From NCBI GenBank assembly GCA_035048495.1, contig CM068547.1:20777913-20841912 (forward strand): a stretch of 64,000 nucleotides of DNA, written 5' to 3'. A program made the position numbers and the translations under genes. This document shows, piece after piece, positions 21,559 through 34,184 of the stretch (positions within the stretch are counted from its first letter, which is position 1; each line of letters starts with the position of its first letter). The notes beneath the pieces are model-generated. The model did no database searches, was not told where the DNA came from, and saw nothing but the letters and a program-made list of their open reading frames with translations. The DNA comes from Euptelea pleiosperma (Eukaryota; Streptophyta; Magnoliopsida; Ranunculales; Eupteleaceae).

Positions 21559-23594
21559 AACTTGTGACTTTTTCGCAACCGGACCTCGTAATTGGACTCA
21601 AACTCTTCCATTACTATTGTTTCAACACATTTGAAGTGTTGGAACAAGATTCGTGACAGTCGAAACAAGTTAGCTCCATCCGTGCATCAACGTCTCAAAT
21701 TGGACTCAGTTTGTGTGTTACATTCCGAAGCCTATAACTTGTGACTTTTTCGCAATCGGACCTCGTAATTGGACTCAAACTCTTCCATTACTATTGTTTC
21801 AACACATTTGAATTGTTGGAACAAGATTCGTGACAGTCGAAACAAGTTAGCTCCATCCGTGCATCAACGTCTCAAATTGGACTCAGTTTGTGTGTTACAT
21901 TCCGAAGCCAATAACTTGTGACTTTTTCGCAACCGGACCTCGTAATTGGACTCAAACTCTTCAATTACTATTGTTTCAACACATTTGAAGTGTTGGAACA
22001 AGATTCGTTACAGTCGAAACAAGTTAGCTCCATCTGTGCGTCAACGTCTCAAATTGGACTCAGTCTGTATCTTACATTCCGAAGCCTATAACTTGTGACT
22101 TTTTGGCAACCGGACCTCGTAATTGGACTCAAACTCTTCCATTACTATTGTTTCAACACATTTGAATTGTTGGAACAAGATTCGTGACAGTCGAAACAAG
22201 TTAGCTCCATCCGTGCGTCAACGTCTCAAATTGGACTCAATTTGTGTGTTACGTTCCGAAGCCTATAACTTGGGATTTTTTCGCAACCGGACCTCGTAAT
22301 AAGACTCAAATTCTTCCATTAATATTGTTTCAACACATTTGAAGTGTTGGAACAAGATTCGGGACAGTCGAAACAAGTTAGCTCCATCCGTGCGTCAATG
22401 TCTTTAATTGGATTCAGTTTGTGTGTTACATTCCTAAGCCTATAACTTGTGACTTTTTAGCAACCACACCTCGTAATTCGAATCAAACCCTTCCATTACT
22501 ATTGTTTCAACAAATTTAAAGTGTTGGAACAAGATTTGGGACCGTCGAAACTAGTTAGCTCCATCCGTGCGTCAAGGTCTCAAATTGGACTCAGTTTGTG
22601 TGTTACATTCCGAAGCCTATAACTTGTGACTTTTCGCAACTGGACCTCGTAATTAGACTCGAATTCTTCCATTACTATTGTTTCAACACATTTGAAGTGT
22701 TGGAACAAGATTCGGGACAGTCGAAAGAAGTTTGCTCCATCCATGCGTCAACGTCTCAAATTGGACTCAGTTTGTGTATTACATTCCGAAGCCTATAACT
22801 TGTGACTTTTTCGCAACCGGACCTCGTAATTGGACTCAAACTCTTCCATTACTATTGTTTCAACACATTTGAAGTGTTGGAACAAGATTCGTGACAGTCG
22901 AAACAAGTTAGCTCCATCCGTGCATCAACGTCTCAAATTGGACTCAGTTTGTGTGTTACATTCCGAAGCCTATAACTTGTGACTTTTTCGCAATCGGACC
23001 TCGTAATTGGACTCAAACTCTTCCATTACTATTGTTTCAACACATTTGAATTGTTGGAACAAGATTCGTGACAGTCGAAACAAGTTAGCTACATCCGTGC
23101 GTCAACGCCTCAAATTGGACTCAGTTTGTTTATTACATTCCGAAGCCTATAACTTGTGACTTTTTCGCAACCGGACCTCGTAATTGGACTCAAACTCTTC
23201 CATTACTATTGTTTCAACACATTTGAAGTGTTGGAACAAGATTCGTGACAGTCGAAACAAGTTAGCTCCATCCGTGCATCAACGTCTCAAATTGGACTCA
23301 GTTTGTGTGTTACATTCCGAAGCCAATAACTTGTGACTTTTTCGCAACCGGACCTCGTAATTGGACTCAAACTCTTCAATTACTATTGTTTCAACACATT
23401 TGAAGTGTTGGAACAAGATTCGTGACAGTCGAAACAAGTTAGCTACATCCGTGCGTCAACGTCTCAAATTGGACTCAGTTTGTTTATTACATTCCGAAGC
23501 CTATAACTTGTGACTTTTTCGCAACCGGACCTCGTAATTGGACTCAAACTCTTCCATTACTATTGTTTCAACACATTTGAATTGTTGGAACAAG

Positions 23595-23599
23595 ATTCG
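23595..23599. other. Presumed target-site duplication of the array (ATTCG)
   Basis: ATTCG precedes the terminal LTR of the array. Uninterrupted monomers read CAAGATTCGTGACAG, so the break falls inside that motif. The partner copy, if any, lies beyond the window, so this is unconfirmed. Because the LTR starts TGA and the satellite continues TGA, the exact break is ambiguous by up to three bases. Confidence 0.55.
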
Positions 23600-25463
23600 T
23601 GAAAATAGGATTTTTCCGCGTCGTTGGTTACGGAAACCCTAACTTCAACACATTTGTAATTTGATCCGAGTTTTAATCCTGCAAAATATGCGATATTGTA
23701 TAGGGATTCGTGTCGGATGTCGATCCGCACTCGGGGTTAGTGTGCGTAATTCAAAGACATGAAATGACGGATTTTTATCAAGAAAACATGGAGAGGTGAG
23801 AATGGTGATTGTAAGTGATTGAAAACATGATTTTAAAGATAATTTCTAGATTAAGATGCACTGAAAAAAACTCCAAAACATAATATTCAACTTGCTTTAT
23901 TAATTTATCAAATGTGCATACAATCATAAAACATCAGGAAAACCTAATTAGAAAGCATGAAAATTAGAGAGAGAAATGGAGGATTTAGAGAGGGAAAATA
24001 GAGAGAACCTAAGGAAGAGAGAGAGACAAACATTTAGTATCTTACTGGAAAGAAGGATCAAGTTTTGGAGATCGAAGTGATTTGGCCGATAGATCGGCCA
24101 TGTATGATTGGCCAAGAAAATTGGTGAGTCACTCGAAACGTCCGGCCATGGGTGTGCATCTAGTGCACTACCAGATTAATGGTGAGGCGGCAAGGGAGAT
24201 GGCTTGATCGGCTTTTGTTGAGGCGGCAAGGGAGATGGCTTCAGCTGGCCATTGAGATGAAGTGCATTGGCCGTGGTTTGAGATGGAGGTGAAGGTTGAG
24301 GAGGAGACATGATGCACACGGTTCAACAACGGGTGATTGCTGGTTGTTGGTGCAGGGACATGGCTGGAGATTCTCACCGGAGTTGTAGCAAGTTTTGTTC
24401 TCACCGGAGATGCAGCAGGTTGTGCAGGACAGAAGGTGGAGGCTAGAGTGTTGTAGTCCGTCCAAATAGTTTTGCAGGGGCAGTGGAGAAAGCCAGGGCG
24501 GTAGAAACGTGGAGATGAGTGAAAGAAGACTACCGTGATCGAGTTGAGGTTGTGAATGAAGGTAGCGGCTAGCGGATGTGATGGTAGCCTGGATGTGGCT
24601 CACAGCAAGGCTGCAACAGCAAAAGGGAACCGGCAGTGGAGTGATGAAGAGCAGCAACTTCACAGTGAGGAGCACCGTGTTGCAGGTTGCAACAGTCAAA
24701 GGGAGCAAGACGGGGAAAGAGAGGGAAGGGAGGAGGCACCGATGATGCTGGGGTTGCTGGTTTTCTAGAGGAGAGGGGCGGTGGAGAGAGTGAGGGAAGG
24801 CAAAAACATGGAGACAGGTGGGGGCGATCTCCCCTTCTCCTTCTTCTTCTCTTCTCTTTGTTCTTTTCTTTTTGTCTTTTTTTTTTTTTGTTTTTCTGGT
24901 TTTGTTTTATTTTTTAGAAGATGGAGATCGAGAAGGAGAGAACGGTGCTGGTTCGTGCAAAGTTTAACGGCCTGCAAAGGTTGCAGGCTGTGAACCTGTA
25001 GGTGAGGGGCGGCAGGCGGTAGCAAGGAGGTGGGGAGAACTGACGGCCGGAGTTGCAGGTCTGCAACTCCGGCGTTAAAAAAAACGGTAATGAAAAAACG
25101 AAAACGAAAACGAAAAAAAAAGAAAAAGAAGAAGAAGAAGAAGAAGAAGAAGAAGAAGAAGAAGAAGAAGAAGGAGAAGAAGGAGAAGAAGGAGAAGAAG
25201 GAGAAGAAGGAGACTGATGCCGTGGAGGAGCACTGACGGCCGGAGTTGCAGGCAACTCCGGCGAAGAAGAAGAAGATGAAGAAGAAGAAGAAGAAGAAGA
25301 AGAAGAAGGAGAAGAAGGAGAAGAAGGGTGAATGCGGGATTGAGAGGGGGAGAGAAAGGAGAAGATTTGAGGGGGATTAGGGTTCGAACGAACCCTTCTC
25401 CCTCCTCTTATAAAGCTCCCTATTTCCATTAATGGAAATAGGGTATTTTTTGAAAATAAAAAA

Positions 25464-25499
<36 letters not shown>

Positions 25500-26462
25500 T
25501 AAAAACCTACTTTTCTATGGGGAATCTCCCCAATTAGTGGACCCCCCATTTAATTAAAATTATTTTTGAAATTCGCGGGGTCCACTAACTGGTCGGACAG
25601 CGGGTCGATGCTGATGGGCCCGGCTACTGGCCCACATGGACTGATGATGTCCATCGTCTCACAAGATGATGTGACAGGCATTCTGAAGGCGATCGGATGG
25701 ATGGTGACTTGATTGGGACCCAGATTGGTAGATCGACGGATCTAGAGAGATCCAACGGTCCGATTGAAGATCCAACGGTCCGATGGAAGATCCAACGGTC
25801 CGAAAGCTAAGGGAGATGAGATAGAGCTGATAGGCAGGAGTTCTGGGGTTAGGTCAGTAGATTCGAGGATCGAGAGATGAAGAGAGAGAGAGAATAAGGA
25901 GAGATGAGAGAAAAAGTATCAAAAAAAATGGAAAAAAGCACTGGCGGAGGGTCTGGAACCCTGGTCTTCACTGTGACCATCCTCACGCTTCTCCAGTAGA
26001 GTCGACCATCATTCTTTGCTGACTCATGTGGCTTTAAACGCTTTGGTCCGTCTCTTGGTCATTGGCTCTCCTACTCTCTTCGTTCTTTGGGCCGACTTTT
26101 TTGTCCTCTTATTCAGCCCATATTTGGCCCATATCTTCTAGTTATAGCATGTGGGCTTGTTAAGCTTTGATAATGGGCTTTCATGATCGATTTGGGGCCC
26201 ACAAGTCTCGAAAATCGTCCCATCGGGGTTTCCTGCGACAGAAGAAGCGCGTAATGAGACTTTATCAGAACGGCTTAATATTTAGACTTCCGAAAATGTG
26301 TTTAATGCATGCAAATATACCATTTCGTCCAGAAAAGTGTGTTTTACGCAATGAGATAGACTCTTACGTAGAAAAGTGGATAATTAGAGCAGTTTTACGT
26401 AGGAGAGTGCAATAACGCTAACAGGATAAGTGCTTAAAATAAGCACTTTTGAGCGAATATCA
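23600..26462 (-). repeat. Array LTR 1 (3' LTR of unit A)
   Basis: 2863 bp; reads TGATATTCGC to CTATTTTCA on the - strand. Key internal sites (+ coordinates): terminal hairpin 26428-26448, TGGGCY cluster 26088-26201, three TCCAACGGTC repeats at 25751, 25771 and 25791, 26-bp palindrome 25418-25443, TATA 25407-25414. Further in are GAA microsatellites (about 25126-25212 and 25263-25326) and two GCCGGAGTTGC stem-loops (25046-25073, 25239-25262). The open frames rich in Ser or Lys come from the microsatellites. Confidence 0.94.
24906..24911 (-). terminator. Candidate polyadenylation signal for unit A
   Basis: AATAAA on the - strand about 0.5 kb downstream of the TATA of this LTR. It is in a T/A-rich stretch, so chance is a real alternative. 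Confidence 0.3.
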
Positions 26463-28004
26463 CAACCCCCAACCAGCATATTGCCAATCCTTGGCAATTA
26501 GTGCGAAATACATGAGCTTAAAAGGGCTCTGCACATGCTGCACACTTTTTCATATTAGCTCAGGGAAAACCCCGTTCGTCAAATCATTGAATGGATGCAA
26601 AAAAAAGTTACATGCTAGCGAAGAGTTGGAAAGTTTTGGCAAGACTACAGACTGATAATCATGACCCAGAATAGTCAGACTCTGCGTGTGTGTGTGCTCA
26701 ACATTCTCATCATCCGACAGTAAAGATTTCCAGATCACCTCTAAGTTTTTATGCCTCGACCTCAAATCTCACATGTTTAGCACTCATAATAGAATCACAC
26801 AAGAAGGGTTTTCTTCTTTTCTCTCAATTTATATGTGAGGAGATGTATTTAATATAAAGAGGCAAAAGATCTCACATATGTTTTATTTGAAGGAAGGACA
26901 TCTTTAACAGAAGAAGATCTCATGATTGGAATACCACTTCACTCGGGAACGTCAGATCAAACTCTATAGCTTCTCTTTCTCCAATCTCCACATTTTATGA
27001 TCGTACTATCCTAGAATCAAGTAGGACTTTCCTGGGTTGTAATGAGGCTTAGGTCAGGTGTAGAGAGATAAAGGAATACAGGATTTCAAAGATCTTGAGA
27101 GGATATTGCCATTTTCTTGAATTTTTCCTGCGACGTAACACCATTATCTGGTTCTTTTTCCTTTTTTTCGTATTTTTCTCTTTTTCTTGATATTTCTGAG
27201 ACTGCTCAATTTCTTTTCAGCTCTTCTTCATACTTTCTTTTCATATTTTGTTTTCAGCTTGAACCACTTTCTTTTCCTTTTGATTCTTCTTCTTTACTTT
27301 TCTTTTTCACGGTACACCCACATCAGTTATTCTTTTGTCCATCTCAAAATAAGGGTAGCTAGTCATGCTTCGTAGCTATACTGGATTTTAGGTTGATGGG
27401 ATTACAAAGAAAAGGCTTTTATAGAAGGGTTCAAGGGGTTTCTAGTGAAGTATAATTCAGGTGAGTAAAAAGGCTGAATGGTTCAGAAAAATGGCCTAAA
27501 TCATTTTCTAGGGTTTGCACTATCATGTATACTGTCTTGACTGGATACAGAGAAGGTTCTGTCGTAGTAATCCAATGTTGATGTCGTTCCGAGTTCCATG
27601 ATCGAAGCAAAAGATAATGAGATCTCTCAACGAATATTGCGGGCATGAAGAATAGTGAGTCATCTTGTGACTCAGGATTATTGTATAACTCTCCGAAATG
27701 ATTAAAGGCTCGAAAGCTTACTGGGTTAGGTCTCCACAATTCTTCTCACAGGATCTCTAGAATTTCCAAACTTAGGATGACTCTGATGTTGATAGTGTAC
27801 AATTGTGCCGAATCTGATTTTTTCTAAGTTTTCAAACCTGCTGTAGTCACACTTGACTTGACTCAATGCTAACTTTAAACAAAAATTGACATCCTCAATA
27901 CTGACTTAACGAAGGTTTTTAGCTAATCAAAGTCAGGGTATTTGACACATTTTTGAAATTCTAGAAAACTTTTGGAGAACATCGGAAATCACCCAAAAAA
28001 AAAA

Positions 28005-28054
<50 letters not shown>

Positions 28055-28403
28055 AGACATGAGTTTTGGTAAATACCCACCCCCAACCAAAATATAGCAC
28101 CGTCCTCGGTGCTCAATACTGGGACATAAAATGATAACAAATCAGAGATGATGATGCAAAGATTCAGGAAGGATGTTACCAAGTCGGCAGAAACTCGACA
28201 GTGTGTGGTACCTGATGATCGGAAGACTGAATGTACCTGCATTTCCAGAGATATAACAGTAATAACAAATGCATGAGACTCATGTACTCTAGGAATACCG
28301 GAATTGCCTTTCCGAAAGCGCTAAGTTTTACGTCTTCAGCCAGACATGACGGGGGTGACAGGCACCCCCAACCAAGTTGGAGCACAGGAGACTGAGTAGA
28401 TCA
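26463..28403 (-). other. 3' noncoding region of unit A
   Basis: 1.94 kb between the polyprotein stop and LTR 1. It starts, next to the LTR, with the polypurine tract (26463-26474, CAACCCCCAACC on +). Two further copies of the tract lie at 28078-28090 and 28363-28375, the first beside a perfect hairpin AGCACCG-TCCT-CGGTGCT (28096-28113). A14T42 at 27995-28050 is the longest homopolymer in the unit. A 102-codon frame at 27431-27739 starts with TTG, not ATG, and has a stop in the non-autonomous homologue; I do not call it a gene. Confidence 0.8.
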
Positions 28404-31400
28404 TCAGTCGACATAGGCAGGATCGATGAGATCGATCTCAAAAGTCTGAATGAACAATACGTCAAGTTCATGGAACTGTTTTAGACGCTGCCCATTGACC
28501 TGGAATGAGGAGTGATCCTTGGGATCCTCAATAGTGATTGCCCCGAAGGGTGTGACTGCTGTGACCGTATAAGGACCGGTCCACCTAGATTTCAGTTTTC
28601 CAGGGAAGAGATGAAGACGAGAATTATAAAGAAGGACCTTCTGTCCTGGATGGAACTCTTTCCTGAGGATGCTCTTGTCATGTATCCACTTCATTTTGGC
28701 TTTGTAATTCTTGGACAAGTTGTAGGCATCATTTCTGAGTTCTTCTAACTCATTCATTTGAAGTTTCCGCTCCTCCCCTGCGGAGTCTAGGTCGAAGTTG
28801 AGCTTCTTAATGGCCCACAGAGCACGATGTTCAATCTCTACCGGTAGATGACAGGGTTTCCCAAAGACGAGACGATAGGGAGACATATTGAGTGGGGTCT
28901 TGTAGGCGGTTCTGTATGCCCATAAAGCATCAGTGAGACGAGTAGACCAGTCTTTACGTGTGGTATTGACTGTCTTCTCCAAGATCTGCTTGATCTGACG
29001 ATTAGAAACCTCCACTTGACCACTAGTCTGCGGATGATAAGCTAGGGCAACCTTGTGGGTTACCCCATACTTTTTCATTAAGTTCTCGAATATCTTATTG
29101 CAGAAATGGGTGCCCCCATCACTAATGATGGCCTTAGGGGCACCGAATCGGGCGAAGATGAACTCCTTTAGGAATTTGACCACCACTTTGTGGTCATTGG
29201 TCTTGGTGGGAATGGCTTCTATCCATTTGGATACATAGTCTACCGCAAGGAGAATGTACTCAAAACCATATGAAATGGGAAAGGGGCCCATGAAGTCGAT
29301 GCCCCAAATGTCAAATATTTCATCGACCTGGATGGGAGTGAGGGGCATCATGTTCCTCTGGGAGATGCGGCCTAGATGCTGGCAATTAGGACAAGTTTTG
29401 CTGTAGATATGGGCATCTTTAAATAATGTGGGCCAGTAGAATCCGCATTGCAGCACTTTTTCTGCAGTCTTCTTAGTGCTGAAATGACCACCACAAGGTT
29501 GGTCATGACATGAGGACAAGATACTGAGTTGGTCCGACTCAGGGACACAGAGACGAATGATCTGGTCAGGACAGTATTTATACAAATAAGGGTCATCCCA
29601 AGAGTAGTACTTAACTCTTGCTAGGAATTGGCTTTTGTCCTGTTTTGACCAGTGTGAAGGCGTTTCTTCGGTGACAAGGTAGTTGACAATGTCAGCATAC
29701 CAAGGATTAACAGAGATGGCGAACAGTTGTTCGTCTGGAAAGGTTTCAGGGATGGGCTGGGTGTCGAAGGATGACTCTAAAGTCAGTCTAGACAAGTGAT
29801 CAGCCACTACATTCTCAGTTCCTTTCTTATCCTTAATCTCGAGGTCGAATTCCTGCAGTAAGAGAATCCATCGAATTAATCGAGGTTTGGTTTCCTTTTT
29901 CGACATGAGATAACGAAGGGCTGCATGATCAGTGTACACAACCACCTTAGTGGCTAAGAGGTACTGACGGAATTTATCAAGGGCGAAGACTACCGCCAGG
30001 AGTTCTTTCTCAGTGGTGGAGTAATTCATTTGGGCAGAGTTAAGAGTTTTGCTCGCGTAGTAGATCACGTGTGACCTTTTGTCAACTCTCTGCCCTAGAA
30101 CAGCGCCTAACGCGTAGTCAGAAGCATCGCACATTACCTCGAAAGGTAGAGTCCAATCCGGGGGACGGATAATGGGCGCAGTAGTGAGCTCAGATTTGAG
30201 ACGCTCAAATGCCTTGACACAGTCAGCATTAAAGTCGAAAGGACTATCTTTAGCTAGAAGATAGGACAGAGGTCGAGCGATTTGAGAGAAGTCCTTGATG
30301 AATCGCCTATAGAATCCTCCGTGTCCCAAAAAGGACCGGATGTCACGTACGGACTTAGGAATGGGCAAGGTCGAGATGATATCGATTTTAGCTTTGTCGA
30401 CCTCAATGCCCTGATGGGAAATGACATGTCCCAGAACTATGCCTTTCTTCACCATGAAGTGGCATTTCTCCCAATTGAGGACAAGTCGCTTGTCCTGACA
30501 GCGTTGAAGTACCAGCCCTAGATGGGTCAGACAGTCATCAAAGGATGACCCAAAAACTGAGAAGTCGTCCATAAAGACTTCGAGGAATTTTTCCACCATG
30601 TCAGAGAATATACTCATCATACACCTTTGAAAGGTCGCGGGTGCATTGCAGAGGCCAAAGGGCATGCGCTTGTAGGCAAAAGTGCCAAAGGGACAGGTGA
30701 AAGTTGTCTTCTCGTGATCCTCAGGGGCGATGGGTATTTGATTATACCCTGAGTAACCATCGAGGAAGCAGTAATAGGAGTGACCTGCTAATCTCTCCAA
30801 CATTTGGTCTATGAAGGGTAAAGGAAAATGGTCCTTCCTAGTGTTGGTGTTGAGTCGTCGGTAATCGATGCAGACTCTCCACCCTTTCTTCAGACGCTGG
30901 GTGACCATTTCCTTGTTCTCATTTTCCACAACTGTGAATCCTGCCTTTTTAGGGACGACATGAATAGGACTCACCCATTTGCTATCGGAGATGGGGTAAA
31001 TGATACCCGCATCTAACAGTTTAAGGACCTCGTCCCGGACTACATCCTTCAAGACTGGGTTCAACCTCCTCTGGTGTTCTCGAGAGGTTTTGGATTCATC
31101 CTCGAGATAGATGTGATGTTGGCACACCGAGGGGTCTATGCCACGAATATCATCTATAGTCCAACCTATCGCAGATTTGTGCTCGTTGAGCAGCTCGAGA
31201 AGTTTCTTACGTTCACTCTCAGACAAAGCGGAAGCAATAATGACAGGGTAGGTTTCCTTAGGACCAAGATAGGCATAGGAAAGATCTGTTGGAAGTGGCT
31301 TGAGCTCCAATGTTGGAGCAGATGGAGTTGAAGTAGGTGTCACAGAAGACACGGATTGAAGAGGTTTGACTTCAGTAGTAAAAGGAATGATGGGTTCTCT

Positions 31401-34169
31401 GGCCATGGTTATCAGAGGCTCGAACTCGATGAGTGGAGCGGGGATCTCTAGCAGTGGAGCAGTCTCCAAAAGATCATTGAGATCAGAAATAGCTGACTCT
31501 GTTGCAAAGTCAGCCCCAAAGTGTGCTAGACACTGTTTAAGAATATCTTCGGTGGAGTCCGGGATTAGACTCTCAACGGCACACATTTCATCGGTCACTT
31601 CGCGATCGGCATCTTGTTGCATTAAACGAAAGATATTGACCTCAGCTTTGAGGTTTCCGAAAGCAATGGACATGTTTCCGTCCCGACAACCGATGTGTGC
31701 GTTCGCGGTGGCAAGGAATGGACGGCCTAAGATGACCGGAATGCGGTTATCCTGACACGGCTCGGTGTCTAGAATGATAAAGTCCACAGGATAATAAAAG
31801 TCAGCGACTTTTACTAGGACATCTTCAATGATTCCTCTTGGAATCTTGATGGACTGATCAGCCAATTTCAGGGTGACATTGGTAGGCTTCATATCTTTCA
31901 GTCCTAACTGCTGATATACCGAGAACGGGATGAGGTTAACGCTAGCCCCTAAATCTAGCAAGGCAGTGCAGCTAAAGTTGTCACCAATTTCACATTGGAC
32001 AGTTGGGCTACCTGGATCCTTGTGTTTGATCACACTATTGCGTTGAATGAACGCGGTAGCTTTTTCGGCCAAGAAGGCAGCTTTGGGTACATGCGTACGC
32101 CGCTTAACTGTGCACAAGTCCTTGAGGAATTTGGCATAGGAAGGGATTTGCTTGATAGCAGAAAGGAATGGGATATTGATCTGGACGTCTTTAAAGACAT
32201 CTAAGATCTCAGAGAATTGCTGATCCCGCTTATCTTGGACAAGTCTGTCCGGGAAGGGAGGCTTTACTCGACAAATGGCTTTGTCTTTAGCCTTAGATTT
32301 CTGCACAGGGATATCTGATGTTGGTGCAGAGGTAGAAGAAGCAGAGGTAGGATTAGGACTAGTTTCCTCTGTGCGAGTGATGGGTGCTGGAGATGGCACC
32401 GGTGGTGGTTGGACTCCCATGTCCACAGTTTTTCCAGATCGTAGGGTGGTTACAGCTTGCACCTCCCCTTGACAATTCTCATTCTGGCTTTGAGATTGGG
32501 ATCCGATCTCATATACTGCCCCTTTGGCATTTCCTTTAGGGTTGGCAATGGGTTGGCTAGGAAAGATCCCCTTAGCTTTCTCAGCTTCCAAGTTACCTAG
32601 ACGTTGCTCTAGACGAAGCATGGATTGCTGTTGCTGTTGCTCTAGGCGTTGCATAGATTGTTGTTGCTGAGTAATGAGTTGAGCTAGAAGGTCTTCGATA
32701 CCAGATTTGGGGACCGACTGTTGGGGGGCAGCTAATGGGAGCTGAGGCACCAATTCGCGACTCGAGCTCATTGGGGCATTATAGTTATAGGCTGGAGAAT
32801 TAGTTGGGACAATCGGTTGGTTCTGAAAGGTCTGTGGGACTCTTTGCTGATTCTGAAATGTGCTCGATTGTCCAGAGTATTGACCCTGTTGGAACTGCTG
32901 GTTCTGATTAGATGGGTACTGAGTCTGCTGGTATTGTCCCTGATTGAATTGCCTATTGGGTTGATTGAACCCAGGAGGATACATGCCCTGAGGTTGACGT
33001 GGAGGTTGAGCTTGTGGTTGAGTAGACTGAGGCCTCCAAGAAAAGTTAGGGTGGTTTCTCGTGTCCGGATGATAAGATTGACTATACGAGTTCTGAGTGG
33101 GTGGTTTGTATGTGCTGAAAGCACAAACTTCTTCCTGAAGAGGATTAGACCACCCTTCATTCAAAGGACAATGCTCAGTAGTATGGGAGGGTTGCAGACA
33201 GAGGGTGCAGGATTCCATAGGGCTCTCGTGTCCCACATGCATGACTGGGGTAGACTGTTGAGTAGGCTTTTGGACAGACACAGCCAGTGCCGAGACTGAC
33301 TTGCTCAACTCTTGAATGACAGATCGAAGCTCCGTATCAGCTGTAGCATCATGTCCCTTGGTTGTCCTTTGGACCGAAGTGGTTCGACTGAACTCTGAGT
33401 CAGTCGTCCAATGTTGAGAGTTTTCTCCTAACTCTCCCAAGAATTTGTATGCATCGGTCGGAGTTTGGTGCAGGAATTTTCCTTGGCACATTGACTCTAC
33501 CATGGTCCGGGACTCATCAGTAAGTCCCTTGTAGAAGACGTGGACAAGATTGCCCTTGTCGATGCTATGGTGGGGACACTTAGTCAAGTAGTCTTGGAAT
33601 CTATCCCATGCTTCAAAAAATTTCTCATCGGACTTCTGTCTAAAGTCCTGAATGAGTTGCTTCATTTGGTTGGTCCGAGTCATGGGGTAGAATTTAGACA
33701 TGAATTTGCCCACCAATTCTTTCCAACTGCTGATTGAATCAGCGGGTAAGGAGTAGAGCCAATCTGAGGCTCGGTCTTTGAGCGAGAATGGGAAAACTCG
33801 CAGACGGACATTGTCATCATCGAGGTTCTGATTTTTGAAAAGTAGGATGACATGTTGGAATTCCCTAATATGGGAATATGGGTCTTCTCTTGGGAGACCA
33901 CGAAAGGTTGGCAGCATTTGGATCGTCTGTGGCCTGATCTCAAATTGTACCGCCGTAGTAGGTGGGAGAACAATGCAAGTGGGCGGATTGGCAGAGATAG
34001 GAGCGAACGTCTCGATAAGAGGTCGTTCGACTGCCATGACTACAAAGGTAGTAGTACTGGGGGAGGCGGGTGGGGAAAGAGATGGGGAAGAATTCAGTGG
34101 AGGATCCACTGTAGGGACGTGATTCTCAGATCGAATCAAGCGCTTGTTCGGGCGAGTCCAACCGGGCAT
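28404..34169 (-). CDS. Athila-like gag-pol polyprotein, unit A
   Basis: 1921 codons from the ATG at 34169; the frame is open a little further to a TTG. A downstream ATG at 34037 (MAVERPL) matches the start of the non-autonomous ORF and may be the real one. Residues from 34169: Gag capsid domain about 102-230; CCHC knuckle C321-C324-H329-C334; Q-rich linker and coiled coil about 390-545; aspartic protease with DLGAS at D739; RT about 1046-1230 with catalytic D1137 and FMDD (D1201, D1202); RNase H D1348, E1389, D1414; integrase zinc site H1555-x6-H1562, C1593-x2-C1596; catalytic D1625, D1684, E1720 (D-x58-D-x35-E); a WTGPY module follows and there is no chromodomain. All catalytic residues are present and no stop or frameshift is seen, so it looks competent. 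One continuous frame joins gag and pol. The function is reverse transcription of element RNA in cytoplasmic particles and integration into the genome. Confidence 0.95.
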   Translation of the reverse strand: MPGWTRPNKRLIRSENHVPTVDPPLNSSPSLSPPASPSTTTFVVMAVERPLIETFAPISANPPTCIVLPPTTAVQFEIRPQTIQMLPTFRGLPREDPYSHIREFQHVILLFKNQNLDDDNVRLRVFPFSLKDRASDWLYSLPADSISSWKELVGKFMSKFYPMTRTNQMKQLIQDFRQKSDEKFFEAWDRFQDYLTKCPHHSIDKGNLVHVFYKGLTDESRTMVESMCQGKFLHQTPTDAYKFLGELGENSQHWTTDSEFSRTTSVQRTTKGHDATADTELRSVIQELSKSVSALAVSVQKPTQQSTPVMHVGHESPMESCTLCLQPSHTTEHCPLNEGWSNPLQEEVCAFSTYKPPTQNSYSQSYHPDTRNHPNFSWRPQSTQPQAQPPRQPQGMYPPGFNQPNRQFNQGQYQQTQYPSNQNQQFQQGQYSGQSSTFQNQQRVPQTFQNQPIVPTNSPAYNYNAPMSSSRELVPQLPLAAPQQSVPKSGIEDLLAQLITQQQQSMQRLEQQQQQSMLRLEQRLGNLEAEKAKGIFPSQPIANPKGNAKGAVYEIGSQSQSQNENCQGEVQAVTTLRSGKTVDMGVQPPPVPSPAPITRTEETSPNPTSASSTSAPTSDIPVQKSKAKDKAICRVKPPFPDRLVQDKRDQQFSEILDVFKDVQINIPFLSAIKQIPSYAKFLKDLCTVKRRTHVPKAAFLAEKATAFIQRNSVIKHKDPGSPTVQCEIGDNFSCTALLDLGASVNLIPFSVYQQLGLKDMKPTNVTLKLADQSIKIPRGIIEDVLVKVADFYYPVDFIILDTEPCQDNRIPVILGRPFLATANAHIGCRDGNMSIAFGNLKAEVNIFRLMQQDADREVTDEMCAVESLIPDSTEDILKQCLAHFGADFATESAISDLNDLLETAPLLEIPAPLIEFEPLITMAREPIIPFTTEVKPLQSVSSVTPTSTPSAPTLELKPLPTDLSYAYLGPKETYPVIIASALSESERKKLLELLNEHKSAIGWTIDDIRGIDPSVCQHHIYLEDESKTSREHQRRLNPVLKDVVRDEVLKLLDAGIIYPISDSKWVSPIHVVPKKAGFTVVENENKEMVTQRLKKGWRVCIDYRRLNTNTRKDHFPLPFIDQMLERLAGHSYYCFLDGYSGYNQIPIAPEDHEKTTFTCPFGTFAYKRMPFGLCNAPATFQRCMMSIFSDMVEKFLEVFMDDFSVFGSSFDDCLTHLGLVLQRCQDKRLVLNWEKCHFMVKKGIVLGHVISHQGIEVDKAKIDIISTLPIPKSVRDIRSFLGHGGFYRRFIKDFSQIARPLSYLLAKDSPFDFNADCVKAFERLKSELTTAPIIRPPDWTLPFEVMCDASDYALGAVLGQRVDKRSHVIYYASKTLNSAQMNYSTTEKELLAVVFALDKFRQYLLATKVVVYTDHAALRYLMSKKETKPRLIRWILLLQEFDLEIKDKKGTENVVADHLSRLTLESSFDTQPIPETFPDEQLFAISVNPWYADIVNYLVTEETPSHWSKQDKSQFLARVKYYSWDDPYLYKYCPDQIIRLCVPESDQLSILSSCHDQPCGGHFSTKKTAEKVLQCGFYWPTLFKDAHIYSKTCPNCQHLGRISQRNMMPLTPIQVDEIFDIWGIDFMGPFPISYGFEYILLAVDYVSKWIEAIPTKTNDHKVVVKFLKEFIFARFGAPKAIISDGGTHFCNKIFENLMKKYGVTHKVALAYHPQTSGQVEVSNRQIKQILEKTVNTTRKDWSTRLTDALWAYRTAYKTPLNMSPYRLVFGKPCHLPVEIEHRALWAIKKLNFDLDSAGEERKLQMNELEELRNDAYNLSKNYKAKMKWIHDKSILRKEFHPGQKVLLYNSRLHLFPGKLKSRWTGPYTVTAVTPFGAITIEDPKDHSSFQVNGQRLKQFHELDVLFIQTFEIDLIDPAYVD

Positions 34170-34184
34170 ACGCGAATGAGGCAA

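Larger units (their letters stand above)
21554..23599. repeat. 177-bp satellite array, right block
   Basis: About 11.6 monomers in the same orientation and phase as the left block (CCTATAAC at 21554 and 21731). The part from about 21790 to 23080 resembles 2110-3400 at a constant 19681-bp shift, marked by the rare variants CCAATAACTTG (21908, 2227), CAGTCTGTATC (22061, 2380) and TTGGGATTTTTTC. After removing the inserted element the shift is 8139 bp, 46 monomers minus three bases. The block ends at 23599 at the first LTR of the array. Confidence 0.96.

Noticed and set aside
27431..27739. 102-codon frame in the 3' region as an env remnant
   Set aside because: It starts with TTG rather than ATG, has no transmembrane or signal segment, and its homologue near 17330-17560 has a stop codon.
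28512..34122. Antisense frames inside gag-pol (for example 32817-33299, 31366-31755)
   Set aside because: Shadows of the coding strand codon pattern; identical in each unit only because the DNA is.
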